Shown here: in pieces, positions 17,924 through 26,162 of the stretch
Numbering within the stretch: position 1 is the stretch's first letter
How the letters are laid out: each line of letters starts with the position of its first letter
Source: Pseudomonadota bacterium
Lineage (GTDB): Bacteria; Pseudomonadota; Gammaproteobacteria; Pseudomonadales; Pseudohongiellaceae
Length of the DNA: 64,000 bases
Direction of reading: 5' to 3'
NCBI GenBank assembly: GCA_027623555.1
Contig: JAQBSZ010000009.1
Coordinates: 1 to 64,000 of the forward strand
Position numbers and translations under genes: made by a program
Notes under the pieces: generated by a model
What the model saw: the letters and a program-made list of their open reading frames with translations, nothing else
What the model was told of the DNA's origin: nothing
Databases searched by the model: none

Positions 17924-19096
17924 ATGATGAACAAGAGCAACAAACGACACCCCCATTGCTTCCTTAAGGCAGGTCTGGCCGGGTTAATTCTTGCGGCGCT
18001 GTCCGCAACCGCACTGGCACAGCCAGGCTCCATGGCCGTAACTGGTCAGCCTGCCGCTCATGCCGGACAACAACCCATTAACAATTTACCGAATCCCTAT
18101 GTCACTCAACGCAGTTTCGGCAGTCTCCCCGATGGCCGCAACTGGGGATCAGTCAGCGCCGTCGATGTCGATGTAGACGGTGTGCATATCTGGGCTGGTG
18201 ACCGTTGTGGCACTAACTCCTGCGCCACCAGCGCCGTCGCTCCTATCGTCAAGCTGGATCCGAATGGTCGCGTAGTAGCTATGCTGGGCGCTGGCCAGAT
18301 CATCTGGCCACACGGCCTGGATGTGGATGCACAAGGCAATGTCTGGGTGGCCGATGCACGTCTTGCAAATGAAAATGAGCTTCGTGAAAATCCAGCGGCA
18401 CGCAGTCTCGGCAGTGTGGTCAGGAAATTCAGCCCAAGCGGTACATTGCTGCTGACTATTGGCACACCGGGCGCGATGGGCGATCCACCCACCCACCTGA
18501 CCGAACCCAACGACGTGTTGATTGCGCCAAACGGCAATATCTTTATCGGCGAAACCCACGGCGCACAGTTCCAGAACGAGCCTGGACCCAATGCCAAGGG
18601 CCGCATCACGGTATGGGCGCCGGATGGCACTTTTATCAAGTCCTTCGGTGAATGGGGTTGGCAAGACGGCCAGTTCCGTGCACCGCACTCGCTGGCAATG
18701 GACTCACAAGGCCGGCTGTTCGTCGCCGACCGCGGCAACAATCGCATCCAGATCTTCACCCAGGACGGTGAACACCTGGATACCTGGTACCAGTTCAGCC
18801 GCATCAGCGGACTGCACATCGACCCCACGAACGACATGCTCTATGCCATCGATTCTGAATCTGACCCGAACTACAATCCCGGTGGTTGGAGAAAAGGACT
18901 TCGAGTTGGTAGCGCGCGCACCGGAGAAGTGTATTACTTCGTGCCTGAACACATATCAGCAGAACGCGCATCGGGCATGGGCGGTGTCGGTTCCATGGGT
19001 GAGGGCGTGACCGCCGACAGAGACGGCAATGTGTACGCCGGCGAAGTTGGACCGATTCAGGGAATGACCAAGTTCGTACCCGTTCTTATTCCTTAA
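17924..19096 (+). CDS. Exported NHL-repeat beta-propeller (peptidyl-amidating-lyase-like)
   Basis: 390 residues. Two adjacent ATGs (17924, 17927) follow GAGG; the second is better spaced. A signal peptide ends at LSATALA-Q. The mature protein has NHL repeats such as PHGLDVDAQGNVWVADA, EPNDVLIAPNGNIFIGE, APHSLAMDSQGRLFVADRGNNRIQIFTQDGE and VTADRDGNVYAGEV, giving a six-bladed propeller related to the lyase domain of peptidylglycine amidating enzyme. In bacteria these proteins often accompany quinoproteins; no catalytic role is established. A paralogue lies at 50611-51537. Divergent from the DYD quinoprotein gene and closed by a strong terminator at 19114. Confidence 0.88.
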   Translation: MMNKSNKRHPHCFLKAGLAGLILAALSATALAQPGSMAVTGQPAAHAGQQPINNLPNPYVTQRSFGSLPDGRNWGSVSAVDVDVDGVHIWAGDRCGTNSCATSAVAPIVKLDPNGRVVAMLGAGQIIWPHGLDVDAQGNVWVADARLANENELRENPAARSLGSVVRKFSPSGTLLLTIGTPGAMGDPPTHLTEPNDVLIAPNGNIFIGETHGAQFQNEPGPNAKGRITVWAPDGTFIKSFGEWGWQDGQFRAPHSLAMDSQGRLFVADRGNNRIQIFTQDGEHLDTWYQFSRISGLHIDPTNDMLYAIDSESDPNYNPGGWRKGLRVGSARTGEVYYFVPEHISAERASGMGGVGSMGEGVTADRDGNVYAGEVGPIQGMTKFVPVLIP

Positions 19097-19113
19097 GCTA
19101 GCAGCAACAAACG

Positions 19114-19146
19114 AAACGGGCGAAGCACAGGCTTCGCCCGTTTTTT
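19114..19146 (+). terminator. Intrinsic terminator after the NHL gene
   Basis: AAACGGGCGAAGC (19114-19126) pairs perfectly with GCTTCGCCCGTTT (19131-19143) across a four-base loop and runs into six T. Eighteen bases after the stop codon. Confidence 0.9.
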
Positions 19147-19179
19147 CATGATTTAAAAACATCAATCCTGGGTTTACAT

Positions 19180-20259
19180 ATGAGTAGTCTGTTCGATCCT
19201 TTAACATTTTCCCGCGGACCGAGCATGAAGAATCGCTTCATGCTGGCGCCGCTTACCAATCTGCAAAGCCATGAGGACGGAGTGCTATCCGACGAAGAGT
19301 TTCACTGGCTGACCATGCGAGCCAAAGGAGGCTTCGGCCTCACCATGACCTGTGCCGCCCACGTGCAGGCAATTGGCCAGGGTTTTCCAGGCCAGCTCGG
19401 TATCTTTGGTGATGAGCACATTGCAGGGCTGACGCGTCTGGCAGCGGCTATCAAAGAGCAGGGCAGCATAGCAATCTGCCAGCTTCATCACGCCGGCATG
19501 CGTTCACCAGCGGAGTTGATAGGAGCGACTCCGGTCTGTCCCTCTGACAATGAAGAGACGGGTGCGCGGGCATTGAGTCATGCCGAAGTCTTCGCGTTGC
19601 GAGACGATTTTATCGCCGCGGCCGTGCGCGCTGAGCAAGCCGGCTTCGACGGTGTGGAGATTCACGGCGCCCATGGCTATGTACTGTGCCAGTTCTTCTC
19701 TAGCGAAATTAATAGGCGCGAGGATGAATACGGCGGCAGTCTCGAGAATCGCTATCGCATCCTGTTCGAGATCATCGATGGTGTGCGTGAACAGTGTCGG
19801 GATGACTTCATGTTGGGTGTACGCCTGTCGCCCGAACGCTTCGGCATGAAGCTAAAAGAGGTAACTGAGATAGCACAACAACTCTTTGACTCAGGCCAAA
19901 TCGATTTTCTCGACATGTCTTTGTGGGATGTGTTCAAGGAGCCCATGGAGGAAGACATGCAGGGTCGTAGCCTGCTGTCCTACTTCACCGAACTGGACCG
20001 CAAACAGGTACGCCTGGGTATCGCGGGCAAGATCCGCACACCCGCCGAAGCCGAACGGGCGATTGCCGACGGCGTAGACTGGATCATGCTGGGCAGGGCG
20101 GCAATCCTTAACCATGACTTTCCGCTTAAGCAGCAGAACAATCCTGATTTTATGCCGGCAGGTCTTCCTGCTTCACGCGCACATTTGGAAAACGAGGGGG
20201 TGTCGGAGAAGTTCATCGACTATCTGAGTTCCTGGAAAGGGTTTGTTGCCGAAGACTAG
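19180..20259 (+). CDS. Old Yellow Enzyme-family NADH:flavin oxidoreductase
   Basis: 359 residues, a single FMN-binding TIM barrel. Visible family motifs: NRFMLAPLTN near the N-terminus, the substrate-binding pair in QLHHAGMRS, EIHGAHGYVLCQFFSSEINRREDEYGGSLENRYRI (about 165-195, the OYE signature) and GIAGKIRTPAEAERAIADGVDWIMLGRAAI at the FMN phosphate site. It would reduce activated C=C bonds of enones or similar electrophiles with NAD(P)H. No Fe-S or second flavin domain, so it is the short OYE form rather than 2,4-dienoyl-CoA reductase. Cytoplasmic. It starts 34 bp beyond the upstream terminator, so it must have a compact promoter. Confidence 0.92.
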   Translation: MSSLFDPLTFSRGPSMKNRFMLAPLTNLQSHEDGVLSDEEFHWLTMRAKGGFGLTMTCAAHVQAIGQGFPGQLGIFGDEHIAGLTRLAAAIKEQGSIAICQLHHAGMRSPAELIGATPVCPSDNEETGARALSHAEVFALRDDFIAAAVRAEQAGFDGVEIHGAHGYVLCQFFSSEINRREDEYGGSLENRYRILFEIIDGVREQCRDDFMLGVRLSPERFGMKLKEVTEIAQQLFDSGQIDFLDMSLWDVFKEPMEEDMQGRSLLSYFTELDRKQVRLGIAGKIRTPAEAERAIADGVDWIMLGRAAILNHDFPLKQQNNPDFMPAGLPASRAHLENEGVSEKFIDYLSSWKGFVAED

Positions 20260-20341
20260 CGCGAGGAAGCAAATCGCCCAGTGCTAGTATTTTTTTCGGC
20301 CTGCCACAGTGATACTCTGTCCGGGAAAGCGGGAACTGACA

Positions 20342-21364
20342 ATGAATTCTACAACAAGACTGCAGCGCATCCGACTCCTGTACCTAGCGGCTCTCTTCAG
20401 TAGCTCCTTATTCATTCTCTTTTGGGTAACTTCAGTTACGGCTCAAGATGAGGAAACCTGGCAGGCACTGGATGATATGCCAGTCGGGAAATGGGAACCA
20501 GGCACTGTTGTTCTTGATGACAAGCTCTTTATCTTCGGTGGTTACACTCTTGGCGTAGTATCGAGCAAGCGCGCCGAAATTTTCGATCCGTACAATAATA
20601 GCTGGACTTCGATTCAGGATCTGCCCAGCGCTATCACGCACATGAACACAGTGCTCGATGGTAGAACCGTCTGGTTCGCTGGAGGCTTCAAGGATGGCTA
20701 CAAGGGGCATGCGATAGCCGAAGTCTGGAACTACGCTGTCGACCTGGACAGGTACATTGCTGCGCCGTTGTTACCCGAGCCACGGGCCGGAGGCGGCCTG
20801 GCGCTGATTGGCCGCGAGCTGCATTTCTTTGGTGGGCTGATGGCAGACCGGGATACCGATTCCAGCGATCACTGGGTACTCAACCTGGAAGATTGGGCCG
20901 GGGGGTCTGCAACATGGACCACGGCGGCACCGATGCCGGTACCGCGTAATCAGTTTTCGACCGTAGTTTTCGATGGGAAAATTTATGCCATTGGTGGTCA
21001 GTTTCATCACGACAGCATGCAACTGGATCAGCCCCGCGTGGATATCTACGATCCCCAAACCAATTCATGGAGCAGTGGGCCGGATTTACCGAAAGGCCAT
21101 TCCCATGCCGAAGGCGCCACGTTCGTACACGACAATCAAATCTACATGATCGGTGGGCACACGACACCAGCCGGCGGTAGCAAGTCGCAGGACCCGGATA
21201 TTCTCAAATTAGCCAGGGGCGGTCAGTGGCAGGTGGTAGGCAGGCTACCGATGCCCCTGTCATCGCCAGCCGCTGCTATTATTCAGGACAATCTCTATGT
21301 GGCCGGTGGCGCCTCGGGAGGAAGCACAGTCGTGGCCGGGATGTGGGTTCGCCCCGCACCTTGA
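20342..21364 (+). CDS. Exported Kelch-repeat beta-propeller protein
   Basis: 340 residues from the ATG at 20342 (GGGAA about eight bases upstream); the frame is open back to 20309 but the shorter form starts directly before an N-terminal hydrophobic segment ending VTSVTA-Q. Kelch blades are obvious: LDDKLFIFGGYTLG...AEIFDPYNNSWTSI, LDGRTVWFAGGF, RELHFFGGL, DGKIYAIGGQF...VDIYDPQTNSWSSG, HDNQIYMIGGH and DNLYVAGGASGG. These form a six-bladed propeller in the periplasm, likely for binding; no enzymatic motif. Probably its own unit; nothing in the neighbours explains the partner. Confidence 0.87.
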   Translation: MNSTTRLQRIRLLYLAALFSSSLFILFWVTSVTAQDEETWQALDDMPVGKWEPGTVVLDDKLFIFGGYTLGVVSSKRAEIFDPYNNSWTSIQDLPSAITHMNTVLDGRTVWFAGGFKDGYKGHAIAEVWNYAVDLDRYIAAPLLPEPRAGGGLALIGRELHFFGGLMADRDTDSSDHWVLNLEDWAGGSATWTTAAPMPVPRNQFSTVVFDGKIYAIGGQFHHDSMQLDQPRVDIYDPQTNSWSSGPDLPKGHSHAEGATFVHDNQIYMIGGHTTPAGGSKSQDPDILKLARGGQWQVVGRLPMPLSSPAAAIIQDNLYVAGGASGGSTVVAGMWVRPAP

Positions 21365-21429
21365 TGTATAGAACAGGCGTTGAACTCCACTCACTCTGAC
21401 TAAATTCACCGCGCAACGGGAGAACGATC

Positions 21430-21630
21430 ATGTTACAAAATTCCATGCAAGCTTATCTCATCGTATCAGCCGCAATCTTCGGCATTGTCGCCATTATTCA
21501 CCTGGTTCGTGCTGTCAACACTTGGGCGTTCGTTATCGGACCGGTGACAATCCCCGTTACAGTTTCCTGGGTCGGCTTTGTGCTGACGGCGGCATTGTGT
21601 TTATGGTCGATTCGACTGTTCACCTCGTAG
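21430..21630 (+). CDS. Small two-helix membrane protein
   Basis: 66 residues with helices at about 8-27 and 40-60 and a short polar link (RAVNTWAFVIGPVTIP). GGGAGAACGATC precedes the ATG, a good ribosome site. I know similar short hypothetical membrane proteins in marine Gammaproteobacteria but no function. Confidence 0.7.
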   Translation: MLQNSMQAYLIVSAAIFGIVAIIHLVRAVNTWAFVIGPVTIPVTVSWVGFVLTAALCLWSIRLFTS

Positions 21631-21716
21631 CCCGAATCGAATCTGGATAAAAGCCTGCATCCTGCCTGGCCAATTCCGGTCAGAGCAGTAATTTGTCCAA
21701 AAGAAAGGAATATTAA

Positions 21717-22160
21717 ATGAAGATAAAGATTTGCTTAGCACTCGCCCTGTCGACATTCGCCGTCGTAGTCTTCAGTCAAACCCCAATGGCACCCGCGCTT
21801 TACATGAAGGCGACCGACATCGCCTCGGCTCTGCAGCAGTCGGCCGCGGAGCGGCAGAATATGGCCGTAGCGCGCATCAAGGTAGAGGATGACTATGGAA
21901 TCAATGTTATTCGTCGCACCGCGGCGGCGGGTGCGATCGTACATGTGGTAGGGACGGAATTGCACTTCATTACCGAAGGCGCAGGCACGCTGGTCACCGG
22001 TGGTATAGCAATCCGGCCGGCTGAGGGTGAACCGGCAACTATAGAAGGTGGCATGGCACAGCGGGTTAGCGTCGGCGATGCGATTCTGATCCCGGAAGGA
22101 ACTCCACACATGTATAGCGCGGTGGAAGGATCGGTAACTTATCTTGAGGTGCGTTTCTAG
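21717..22160 (+). CDS. Exported cupin-domain protein
   Basis: 147 residues. Signal peptide to about residue 20 (LALALSTFAVVVFSQ). A single cupin barrel follows: IVHVVGTELHFITEGAGTLVTGG is cupin motif 1 in a degenerate form (the first His pair is partly replaced), and GDAILIPEGTPHMYSAVEGSVTYLEVRF is motif 2 with its His. The changed motif 1 makes metal binding uncertain. AAAGGA eight bases before the ATG supports the start. It precedes the AhpD-like (seleno)protein gene by 69 bp on the same strand, so co-transcription is possible. Confidence 0.82.
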   Translation: MKIKICLALALSTFAVVVFSQTPMAPALYMKATDIASALQQSAAERQNMAVARIKVEDDYGINVIRRTAAAGAIVHVVGTELHFITEGAGTLVTGGIAIRPAEGEPATIEGGMAQRVSVGDAILIPEGTPHMYSAVEGSVTYLEVRF

Positions 22161-22229
22161 GTTTGAATTCCTTGAATCAGGTTTTGTCGAAGCGCTCAGT
22201 TATTCAGGCTTGTTTATTGGACGGAAAAT

Positions 22230-23345
22230 TTGAACTTTGTATATAACACATCGCCGTTTCCCATCAGAGAAGATATTCCTCCAGCGTATCGCGTGTATTG
22301 GCAAGCGCTGGCCAATGCCGGTTCCTGGTGGACTGGTGCGCAGCGTGTGGCGATTGCGCAGGAAGTGCGCAATGCAAGCCGCTGTGGGTTTTGCAGCGAA
22401 CGCCGTCAGGCACTTTCTCCCAACAGTGTCCAAGGTCAGCATGACAGCAGCACTGAATTATCAGAATTCGCAATCGATGCGGTACACAGAATCATCACTG
22501 ATCAGACCCGCATAACGCAGACCTGGGTGGATGAGTTGGCTGAGAACGGTTTGAGCAATGAAGCCTATGTCGAACTGGCCGGAGTAGCAGTCAGTGTATT
22601 CAGCATTGACGAGTTTAATCGTGCACTCGGCATCCCGCTTGAGCCCTTACCCGAGCCTGTGCCTGGCGAGGCTTCCCATTATCGCCCGCAACAGGCGGTG
22701 TTAGGCACGGGTTTCGTGCCGATGCTGCCACCCGATGGCGATACCGGAAACGAAGCAGGCATCTGGCCCGGCCAGCGATCCGCGAATGTTCTGCGGGCTT
22801 TCACACTGGTGCCCGATGCATTTCGCGAGTGGCTCGCCCTTTCCAATGTCCAGTACATTCCCGTTGAAAACATGGCGAATATGTTTAAGCCCGACGGGCG
22901 CTCGATCGATCGCATGCAGATAGAGCTTATTGCCGGGCGAGTATCCGCCATCAACCAGTGTTTCTACTGAACCAGTGCTCATGCCTCGATGCTCCGTGCG
23001 AGCGCGATGACTAACGACACCGTTGTGAATATTCAGGCGGTAAACGGTGCTGTATCTGGCGCAGACATTGGCGTGCAGTTCGGAGCAGAGCTGCTGTACT
23101 TTGCAGAAAGTGTTGCCGCCCATGATGATGACGGCTTGCAGCAAGCGCGGGCCAGGCTGCTGGAAGTGGCTGGACCAACAGTATTAGTGGACGCGGCGGG
23201 AGTGGCGGCAAACTTCCAGCGCATGGTGCGTGTCGCCGATTCGATGGGAATTCCAGTCGATGACATGCAGACAGAACTCGGGCAACAGGTGCGGGAAGAG
23301 CTGGATCTGTTTCGGTTCGCTTCGGCGCAATATTCAACGAATTAG
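22230..23345 (+). CDS. AhpD/carboxymuconolactone-decarboxylase-like protein, probable selenoprotein (UGA at 22968-22970)
   Basis: 371 residues if UGA at codon 247 is read through. The frame starts at TTG 22230 (no ATG available; GGACGGAAA upstream), is open to TGA at 22968 and stays open after it to TAG at 23343. Around the UGA the sequence is RMQIELIAGRVSAINQCFY-U-TSAH, an exact E-x11-C-x2-U-x3-H copy of the AhpD redox motif, with Glu232, Cys244, Sec247 and His251. A first CxxC (Cys52-Cys55, SRCGFCSE) lies in an N-terminal AhpD-like half. CMD/AhpD proteins with Sec at this site are known, including a family called alkylhydroperoxidase-related (seleno)proteins. A candidate SECIS follows. The alternative, a nonsense mutation, would have hit precisely the redox Cys, which is less likely. 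Confidence 0.8.
22968..23005 (+). promoter_or_regulatory. Candidate bacterial SECIS element
   Basis: Downstream of the UGA, GCTC (22991-22994) pairs with GAGC (23000-23003), extended by a U-G wobble, around the loop CGTGC (22995-22999). The loop begins 25 bases after the UGA and has G as its second base, meeting the usual bacterial SECIS rules. A competing pairing (22975-22980 with 23000-23005) exists, so folding should be computed. Confidence 0.5.
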
Positions 23346-23403
23346 ATCAATCTTTTAAATTGTTTCATCTATGTTCCATTGATAAAGGGTGCAGGAGTCG
23401 CAT

Positions 23404-23940
23404 TTGAACTGGGAAGCAATCGGATCAATCGGAGAAATCGCCGGTGCACTCGGTGTCATCGTCACACTGCTCTACCTGTCCAGGCAGATCCGCGAGAGTA
23501 ACCTCGCCGCCCGCCAGGCGGGAACCCAGGAGATTCAGAACCAGACCCAGCAGTTCGTGGCAACCCTTGGGTCAACACCTCAGATGTCCCGCTTGTGGGT
23601 GCGAGGCAACATCAATGATGGGACGCTGACTCAAGATGAGTTGATTCAGTTTCGCACTCTGCTTATGCAGATGGTCATGGTCTGGGAACGAACCTACGCT
23701 CTGAATTGCCAGGACCGGCTCGATCCGGGTTTCTGGGAAACCCTGACTCTGCATCGCCGACATTTGTTGGTCAGTCCGGGATTTAAGGCGTTCTATAAAG
23801 ATCGACATCTACAATTCAATACCAACTTTCAGCAATTTCTGAATAAAGAGGTTGCCGAAGCAAGCGGTGAATGGCGACCGATGGGAGTAAGTGTTCTGCC
23901 TGGCGAAGACGCTCAGCCCATGGAGTCAGCGACGGATTGA
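23404..23940 (+). CDS. Hypothetical protein with N-terminal membrane helix
   Basis: 178 residues from TTG at 23404, which gives the N-terminus LNWEAIGSIGEIAGALGVIVTLLYLSRQIR, typical of a widespread family of one-helix hypothetical proteins usually starting MNW(D/E)AIGAIGE. AGGAG sits six bases before this TTG; a frame start at GTG 23389 would place the ribosome site inside the gene. After the helix the rest is a helical cytoplasmic domain with conserved-looking Trp and Arg (RLWVRGNINDG, WERTYALN, FWETLTLHRRHLL). Function unknown. Its 3' end overlaps the convergent MFS gene by 28 bp. Confidence 0.72.
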   Translation: MNWEAIGSIGEIAGALGVIVTLLYLSRQIRESNLAARQAGTQEIQNQTQQFVATLGSTPQMSRLWVRGNINDGTLTQDELIQFRTLLMQMVMVWERTYALNCQDRLDPGFWETLTLHRRHLLVSPGFKAFYKDRHLQFNTNFQQFLNKEVAEASGEWRPMGVSVLPGEDAQPMESATD

Positions 23941-25217
23941 TCCAGGTTACGCAGCGTCGAACTGGCGAAGTAAAACAACACCACCAGTACCACCAGGATA
24001 ATTGCCGCACCCAGGATAGAATTGGCAGCACCGAAGTTGTCGGCCGCAATGGCCATGGGGAACACCCCAATCGGCGTTAAACCAAAACTCAACATCATGA
24101 AGCTGCTCATGCGACCGCGCATGGGATCCGCCACCAGCAGTTGAATCGATGAATTATTCACCGTCTGGCTGGCACTGGCACAGGCATTGGCGGCTAACAG
24201 CGGCAGCAACGCGACATAGAAGTTGGCAGTCTGGGTGAATAGGCCCAGGAACAGGCCGAAGGCGATGGTACTGCCGAGCATCAGTTGCAGGCGGCCGGCC
24301 CGGTCGCCGCGTCTTACTATCCAGATGGCGCCGATCACGCCGCCCACGCCACCGGTGGCCATCAATATACCGACGCCACTCTCGCCAGCCTGCCAGGCCT
24401 GCTCCGCCATCACCACGAGGATGTTCTGAAAGGGCATTGCCAGAAACATCGGCAACAAGCCAAATAACAGGCAGATCAGGATGGGACGGTTCTGCCGTAT
24501 ATAGCTGATTCCATTCGAGATATCGGCGAGCAGGGGTTTCTTTTCTTCATGTGCTTCCGACGATCGGCTCTTGTCGATGCCGAACATGCAGAGCACGGCG
24601 CAGCTATAGAGGATTACCGAGAGCGCATACGCCGTAGTAAACGAGGACTGGGCGATAATCACCCCCATGACAGCCGGCCCCACCACCCGGTTCAGGTTCA
24701 TTGCCCCGCTCTGGTAGGCCATGGCGCTCTGCAGTCGTTGCGGGCCGACTACTTTCATGGTGATCGCCATGCGGGCGGGCATGATGAAAGGGAATGCACA
24801 ACCCGCCACGAAGGCGGTGCATAACAGATGCCAGAATTCCAGGTGTCCGGAAATTAATAGTGCCAGGATGAAGACTTCGTTGGCTATGATCAGGCTCTGC
24901 CCAATGATGACGAGTTGCCGACGCTCGACGCGGTCGGTTATCGCGCCCCCAAGGATAGAGACAAAGATCATGGGGACGGCGACCACCAGGTTGATATAGG
25001 CCAGCGCCGTGGCTTCGCCGGTGAGTTCCCAGGCAATCAGGGTACGGGTGAGCATCTGACCCTGCATGGCGAAGAAGAAGGCGACATTGCCCATGAAGAG
25101 CCAGCGGAATTGCGGGACAGAAAATACGTCTAAGGCGCGGGAGCGGGGTTGCTCCGAATCATGCAGTGAAGAGGAAATAAGTCTTGCTCCCAAAAAACTG
25201 GGCGCAGTATAGCGCAA
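23913..25217 (-). CDS. MFS transporter (EntS/MFS_3-like)
   Basis: 434 residues with about 12 helices. After a 30-residue polar start comes FRWLFMGNVAFFFAMQGQML and the loop 2-3 motif GGAITDRVERRQLVIIGQ, the MFS signature (GxxxDRxxRR). A second copy of the motif occurs at WIVRRGDRAGRLQLMLG. This form resembles EntS/MFS_3 exporters for siderophores or drugs. The start is uncertain: the frame opens with TTG at 25217 and offers no ATG before the first helix. Substrate unknown. Confidence 0.85.
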   Translation of the reverse strand: MRYTAPSFLGARLISSSLHDSEQPRSRALDVFSVPQFRWLFMGNVAFFFAMQGQMLTRTLIAWELTGEATALAYINLVVAVPMIFVSILGGAITDRVERRQLVIIGQSLIIANEVFILALLISGHLEFWHLLCTAFVAGCAFPFIMPARMAITMKVVGPQRLQSAMAYQSGAMNLNRVVGPAVMGVIIAQSSFTTAYALSVILYSCAVLCMFGIDKSRSSEAHEEKKPLLADISNGISYIRQNRPILICLLFGLLPMFLAMPFQNILVVMAEQAWQAGESGVGILMATGGVGGVIGAIWIVRRGDRAGRLQLMLGSTIAFGLFLGLFTQTANFYVALLPLLAANACASASQTVNNSSIQLLVADPMRGRMSSFMMLSFGLTPIGVFPMAIAADNFGAANSILGAAIILVVLVVLFYFASSTLRNLDQSVADSMG

Positions 25218-25252
25218 CAGGATACAGGGGTCAGTTTTGCTATTGAATAGAT

Positions 25253-26071
25253 CTACAGATTCTTGTAAGTCTTCTGTTCGGGTGGAAGTCGCCTGAGAAT
25301 ATTCGCAATATTGCCTTGAAACTCCGGGTACTGGCTCATGATTTCGAAGCTATGCATGAAGACCCGGATTCCAAACACGATTGCCTGTGTCTTCGGCAGA
25401 CGTCGGAGGGTTTGCCGTTCCACCCGCCAGAACTTCTCTGTTTCATCGCTATAGTCTTTCAGGTCGGCGCGCCAGAACATGTCGGCGCCGGGCTGAATTG
25501 ACCAGTTCAGCCGCTGTACGGGTTTGTCTGCCTTGAGGCCGATTAGCAGCCTGTTGACCTTAGCCCCCATAGCGTCCTGATAGCCAGGAACGGGGCCATG
25601 TATCACATCTACAGTGCGACCGATCTTCTCTTCCAGCTTCCAATTGGAAGGCGAGCAGACACTGGCTGCAGTCAGACAATAGCTATCGCCTGACGATTCG
25701 AGAATGCAGATGTCCTCCTGGATCCACAGACTGCTATGCCATAAATCGGTCAACGCCGTATCCCATGCCAATTGGGAGTTGGTATGCACCAGTTTTTCAT
25801 CCTCGTTGATCATATAAGCATGGTCGCGTTCCAGGTGCTTTTGCAACATCTGGGCGAACTCCTCCTGCGCCGCGGCTGATTGTGGCAGCGCTTGAAAGAC
25901 GCGCTCTATGTGCAACTCATGCTGCTGAAGTTTGTGCGCGTAAAACTGTGGCAAGTCGGCATCGACCATCATCCACTGTGCTGTTGGCAATGGCTGCAAG
26001 CCCATGCGCATGACAGTCGCTTGTTCGGCATCGGGGAAGAAGATCGGTTCTATCTTGGATCGCAGTTGCAT
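25253..26071 (-). CDS. DUF3445 protein, haem-dependent oxidative N-demethylase-like
   Basis: 272 residues. The family signature is the central block LTAASVCSPSNWKLEEKIGRTVDVIHGPVPGY (about 158-188) followed by NRLLIGLKADKPVQRLNWSIQ and WRVERQTLRRLPKTQAIVFGIRVF. DUF3445 is the alpha-subunit fold of a haem-dependent oxidative N-demethylase that removes methyl from dimethylamine-type substrates; the other subunits are not in this window. The protein is soluble. The ATG at 26071 lies 91 bp from the divergent nucleoside transporter gene, so the two promoters share that space. Confidence 0.85.
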   Translation of the reverse strand: MQLRSKIEPIFFPDAEQATVMRMGLQPLPTAQWMMVDADLPQFYAHKLQQHELHIERVFQALPQSAAAQEEFAQMLQKHLERDHAYMINEDEKLVHTNSQLAWDTALTDLWHSSLWIQEDICILESSGDSYCLTAASVCSPSNWKLEEKIGRTVDVIHGPVPGYQDAMGAKVNRLLIGLKADKPVQRLNWSIQPGADMFWRADLKDYSDETEKFWRVERQTLRRLPKTQAIVFGIRVFMHSFEIMSQYPEFQGNIANILRRLPPEQKTYKNL

Positions 26072-26162
26072 AGTGAAAGACTATTCACTAATTCGCTGAC
26101 TTGCAAACCGGCGCTGGATCATGAAACTATCAACCGCCTGCTGATCCATTGGATTTATTGCC

